NCBI GenBank assembly: GCA_030426705.1
Contig: JAUHXW010000110.1
Span: 1 to 8,484 of the forward strand
Reading direction: 5' to 3'
DNA: 8,484 bases
Source: Gammaproteobacteria bacterium
GTDB lineage: Bacteria; Pseudomonadota; Gammaproteobacteria; Xanthomonadales; Marinicellaceae
Position numbers and translations under genes: made by a program. The notes beneath the pieces were generated by a model. That model saw nothing but the letters and a program-made list of their open reading frames with translations. It searched no databases and was not told the origin of the DNA. This document shows, piece by piece, positions 6,008 through 8,484 of this stretch (position 1 is the first letter of the stretch; each line of letters begins with the position of its first letter).

Positions 6008-6342
6008 ACTACATTCCGGAAAAGGGTGACTTTATCGTTTTAAATTTTAATCCTCAAACAGGTCATGAACAAAAAGGGCGGCGTCCAGCTTTGGTTATCA
6101 GTAACCAGCAATTCAATAAAGCAACTGGCTTGGCCATCGTTTGCCCTTTGACCAATATAGATCGCAGAATTCCGTTTCATGTTGATGTTTCTGATGTCAC
6201 AAATCTAACTGGGTTTGTGATGGTAGAGCAAATGAAGTCAATTGATTACAAAGCCCGAAAAGCTAAATTTATCGAGAAAGCAGACAAATACTTTCTCAAT
6301 GATGTGTTAAGCATTGTTGATGCTTGCATTTTTCAAGACTGA
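6001..6342 (+). CDS. mazF: MazF endoribonuclease toxin
   Basis: Sequence-specific mRNA interferase that cuts single-stranded RNA and stops translation when MazE is lost. The 113-aa product carries the PemK/MazF fold signature: GDFIVLNFNPQTGHEQKGRRPALVIS (9-34), VCPLTN (47-52), and VEQMKSIDYKARKA (75-88). Arg28 and Thr51 correspond to the catalytic Arg29 and Thr52 of E. coli MazF, so the enzyme looks intact. The cleavage motif cannot be read from sequence; the loop after Thr51 (NIDRRIPFHVDV) differs from E. coli. AAGG at 5988-5991, inside mazE, lies 9 nt before the ATG, and the genes overlap by 7 bp. The next gene (icd) is convergent, so the operon ends here. Confidence 0.95.
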   Translation: MVNYIPEKGDFIVLNFNPQTGHEQKGRRPALVISNQQFNKATGLAIVCPLTNIDRRIPFHVDVSDVTNLTGFVMVEQMKSIDYKARKAKFIEKADKYFLNDVLSIVDACIFQD

Positions 6343-6343
6343 A

Positions 6344-6380
6344 AATTGACTCAGATTCCACTAAAACTGATCAATTCTTT
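6344..6380 (+). terminator. Weak terminator candidate after mazF
   Basis: AATTGACTCAG (6344-6354) pairs with CTGATCAATT (6367-6376), with one bulged base and a 12-nt loop, followed by CTTT. The stem is AT-rich and the U-run short, so termination would be weak. Confidence 0.3.
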
Positions 6381-6388
6381 AAGAGTTA

Positions 6389-6441
6389 TTCAATTCATTG
6401 GATCGCCGGCGGCTCGCCGGCAATCAACTGAATGATTTGAA
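6389..6441. repeat. Second copy of the GC-rich repeat, within a larger imperfect palindrome
   Basis: Positions 6404-6425 match 5584-5605 at 21 of 22 bases in the same orientation. In this copy the core folds on itself: GCCGGCG-GCT-CGCCGGC (6405-6421). The flanks extend the pairing imperfectly (TTCAATTCATT on the left with AATGATTTGAA on the right), giving a roughly 53-bp palindrome. Together with 5584-5642 it brackets mazEF. Confidence 0.65.
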
Positions 6442-6448
6442 AAAGTGT

Positions 6449-6541
6449 GTCATACTGAGGCCAGGTGATGGAAATATTGCGATTTGAGCGAAGCTCAAGA
6501 CGCGATATTGGAATGTTTCCAATACCGGGCCTCAGGACGAC
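6449..6541. repeat. 93-bp structured element with 17-bp imperfect terminal inverted repeats
   Basis: The ends GTCATACTGAGGCCAGG (6449-6465) and CCGGGCCTCAGGACGAC (6525-6541) are inverted repeats with 14 of 17 matches, including a perfect CTGAGGCC/GGCCTCAG. Inside are two strong hairpins: AATATTGCG..TTGAGC-GAA-GCTCAA..CGCGATATT (about 6473-6509), and a perfect 8-bp TATTGGAA-TGT-TTCCAATA (6506-6524), which share a few bases. The element ends 5 bp before the icd stop codon. It could be a MITE-like or REP-like element. No U-tract is present for termination in the icd direction. Confidence 0.65.
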
Positions 6542-6546
6542 TTGGT

Positions 6547-8484
6547 TTAAATCGAATCAATAATTTGATTCCAGGTAGCGCTTGGACGCATGGCTTTTTC
6601 TGCCATCGCATCATTGGGTTCATAATAGCCGCCGATATCGACTGCAGCACCTTGCGCATCAATGAGTTCTTGAAGAATCTTGTCTTCGTTATTTTGCAGT
6701 TGTTCAAAAACTTCGGTAAATGTTGCTTTCAAAGCAGCATCATCATCTTGTCTGGACAATGCTTTCGCCCAATACTTGGTCAAGTAATATTGTGAACCGC
6801 GATTATCCATTTCATTGACTTTACGTGATGGCGCTTTGTTGTGCATCAGATAGCGTTTGTTGGCATCATCCAAAGCTTCTGCCAACACTTTGGCTTGGGC
6901 ATTGTTGGTTTTATCAGCGATGTCTTCCAAAGAAACCGCCAAAGCCAAAAATTCACCCAATGAATCCCAACGCAAATGACCTTCTTTGACAAATTGCTCA
7001 ACGTGTTTCGGCGCTGAACCACCGGCACCGGTTTCAAACAAACCACCACCAGCCAACAATGGCACGATAGACAACATCTTGGCTGAAGTGCCCAATTCCA
7101 GAATCGGAAACAAATCAGTCAAATAATCACGCAACACGTTACCAGTAACCGAAATGGTGTCCAAACCAGCAGTTACACGCTCACAGGTGTAACGCATGGC
7201 TTTGCGAGGATTCATGATTTTGATTTCCAAACCCGATGTGTCATGTTCTGGTAAATAAGTTTCCACCTTTTCAATCAGGTTGCGGTCATGGGCACGGTTT
7301 TCATCCAACCAAAAGATGGCTGCAGAACCGGTGTTTCTGGCACGTGTAACCGCCAGCTTGACCCAGTCTTTAATCGGCAGGTCTTTGGTTTGACATGCGC
7401 GCCAAATATCGCCTGGCTCAACTTCATGCTGCATCAAAATTTCACCCGATGAATTAACCACGCGCATCATGCCGGCTTGTTCAATTTCAAAAGTTTTGTC
7501 ATGCGAACCATATTCTTCGGCTTTTTGTGCCATCAGCCCCACATTACAAACATTGCCCATGGTGGCAACATCAAAAGCACCATGCTCCTGACAATATTCA
7601 ATGATTTCCTGATAAATGCCCGCATAAGAACGGTCTGGAATGATCGCTTTGGTGTCTTGCAATTGACCGTCGGCATTCCACATTTTTGCTGACGATTTAA
7701 TCGCTGCAGGCATGGACGCATCGATAATCACATTATTAGGCACATGCAAATTGGTGATGCCTTTGTCTGAATCGACCATGGCCAATGCCGCTTGATGCTC
7801 ATACACTGCCTCGATATCAGCTTTGATTTCAGCCTGTTTATTCGCAGGTAATTGCTGAATTTTGTTGTAAACATTGCCAATGCCGTTGTTGGCTTCCACG
7901 CCAATTTCAGCAAACAACTCAGCATGTTTTTTGAACACTTCTTCATAATAGACCTCAACGGCATGACCAAACATGATGGGGTCAGAAACTTTCATCATGG
8001 TGGCTTTCAGGTGCAATGACAACAACACACCAGAGTTTTTGGCAGCCTTGAATTCTTTGGCATAAAACGCACGCAGGGCATTTTTGCTCATACAGGATGA
8101 ATCAATCACTTCACCCGCTTGTAAAGCCAAACCAGACTTCATCACCGTGACATTGCCATCATTATCAACGTGTTCAATGCGAACTTCGTCAGCTTGGGGC
8201 ATCACGTAGGATTGTTCACTGCCGTAAAAATCATTGGCATCCATGTGTGCCACGTGGGTTTTTGAGTCGGCTTTGATTTCACCCAGGCGGTGTGGATTGT
8301 TTTGCGCATAGGCCTTAACTGCAGCTGCTACACGACGGTCTGAATTTCCCTCACGCAACACCGGATTAACCGCTGAGCCCAGCACGGTGGCATATTTGGC
8401 CTTGATGGCCTGCTCTTCATCATTTTTAGGTTCTTCCGGAAAGTCAGGAATGTCATAGCCCTGCCCTTGTAGTTCCTTGATGGC
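6547..8484 (-). CDS. icd: NADP-dependent isocitrate dehydrogenase, monomeric type (partial, N-terminus outside window)
   Basis: TCA-cycle enzyme converting isocitrate to 2-oxoglutarate and CO2 with NADP. It belongs to the monomeric (IDH-II, about 740 aa) family typified by Azotobacter vinelandii. The frame is open to the right edge: 33 codons (AIKELQGQGYDIPDFPEEP and on) precede the GTG at 8385, so that GTG is internal, not the start. The window holds 645 residues. Ser48 in REGNSDRR corresponds to substrate-binding Ser132 of the Azotobacter enzyme, so about 84 residues are missing. Also visible are the metal-binding Asp pair in RDYLTDLFP (Asp548/Asp551 equivalents) and the NADP-binding segment SAPKHVEQF..EGHLRWDSLGEF (His589 and Arg600 equivalents). 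GSQYYLTKYWAKAL lies near the C-terminus. Nothing looks broken. The gene is convergent with mazF, and its promoter is outside the window. Confidence 0.95.
   Translation of the reverse strand, partial: AIKELQGQGYDIPDFPEEPKNDEEQAIKAKYATVLGSAVNPVLREGNSDRRVAAAVKAYAQNNPHRLGEIKADSKTHVAHMDANDFYGSEQSYVMPQADEVRIEHVDNDGNVTVMKSGLALQAGEVIDSSCMSKNALRAFYAKEFKAAKNSGVLLSLHLKATMMKVSDPIMFGHAVEVYYEEVFKKHAELFAEIGVEANNGIGNVYNKIQQLPANKQAEIKADIEAVYEHQAALAMVDSDKGITNLHVPNNVIIDASMPAAIKSSAKMWNADGQLQDTKAIIPDRSYAGIYQEIIEYCQEHGAFDVATMGNVCNVGLMAQKAEEYGSHDKTFEIEQAGMMRVVNSSGEILMQHEVEPGDIWRACQTKDLPIKDWVKLAVTRARNTGSAAIFWLDENRAHDRNLIEKVETYLPEHDTSGLEIKIMNPRKAMRYTCERVTAGLDTISVTGNVLRDYLTDLFPILELGTSAKMLSIVPLLAGGGLFETGAGGSAPKHVEQFVKEGHLRWDSLGEFLALAVSLEDIADKTNNAQAKVLAEALDDANKRYLMHNKAPSRKVNEMDNRGSQYYLTKYWAKALSRQDDDAALKATFTEVFEQLQNNEDKILQELIDAQGAAVDIGGYYEPNDAMAEKAMRPSATWNQIIDSI

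Noticed and set aside
5584..6441. CRISPR array from the repeated GC-rich sequence
   Set aside because: Only two direct copies about 800 bp apart with genes between them; no regular spacers and no cas genes.
6484..6795. 103-codon plus-strand frame across the icd 3' end
   Set aside because: It runs through the structured repeat and antisense to icd; no recognisable product.
7477..7970. Several short frames on both strands inside icd
   Set aside because: All overlap the well-supported isocitrate dehydrogenase reading frame.
8385..8387. GTG as the start codon of icd
   Set aside because: The frame continues 33 codons upstream to the window edge with residues typical of monomeric IDH (YDIPDFPEEPKN), so this GTG is an internal Val.

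Overview
The window looks like chromosomal DNA of a moderately AT-rich gammaproteobacterium. The pieces that suggest this are a TesA-type lipoprotein esterase next to a YbbA-type ABC ATPase, a ferrochelatase with the gammaproteobacterial motif set, a monomeric NADP-isocitrate dehydrogenase, and a large secreted beta-helix protein. The last ends in a short tail (C-x3-IF-x3-F-D) of the kind I associate with exported proteins of Marinicella and Lysobacter relatives. The genus guess is inference; no rRNA or other taxonomic marker is present.

Layout. 1-452 (minus): 5' part of a YbbA-like ABC ATPase, running off the left edge. 541-1254 (minus): tesA-like SGNH esterase with a lipoprotein signal, 88 bp upstream of ybbA and in the same orientation; a small GGGAAT-type palindrome lies between them. 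1255-1676: gene-free stretch with a nested hairpin, a convincing minus-strand terminator and a multi-hairpin element. 1677-3680 (minus): secreted beta-helix / 'choice-of-anchor Q' protein with three C-terminal repeat domains. 3681-3864: divergent intergenic region. 3865-4398 (plus): a 177-aa protein I do not recognise. 4490 (or 4532)-5572 (plus): hemH, with a good promoter just upstream. 5759-6342 (plus): a complete mazE-mazF toxin-antitoxin pair with overlapping genes, its own promoter and an operator-like AT repeat. 6547-8484 (minus): monomeric isocitrate dehydrogenase, missing its N-terminus at the right edge, convergent with mazF.

How the parts relate. Housekeeping functions (haem synthesis, TCA cycle, esterase/transport) alternate with accessory pieces. 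The mazEF cassette sits between hemH and icd and is bracketed by two near-identical copies, in direct orientation, of a GC-rich repeat (5584-5605 and 6404-6425). A separate 93-bp element with 17-bp imperfect terminal inverted repeats (6449-6541) lies between mazF and the icd stop codon. I see no CRISPR array, tRNA, rRNA, transposase or phage gene, and no obvious new multi-gene system. The most unusual material is the cluster of structured intergenic repeats, the repeat-bracketed toxin-antitoxin cassette, and the domain architecture and tail of the secreted protein.
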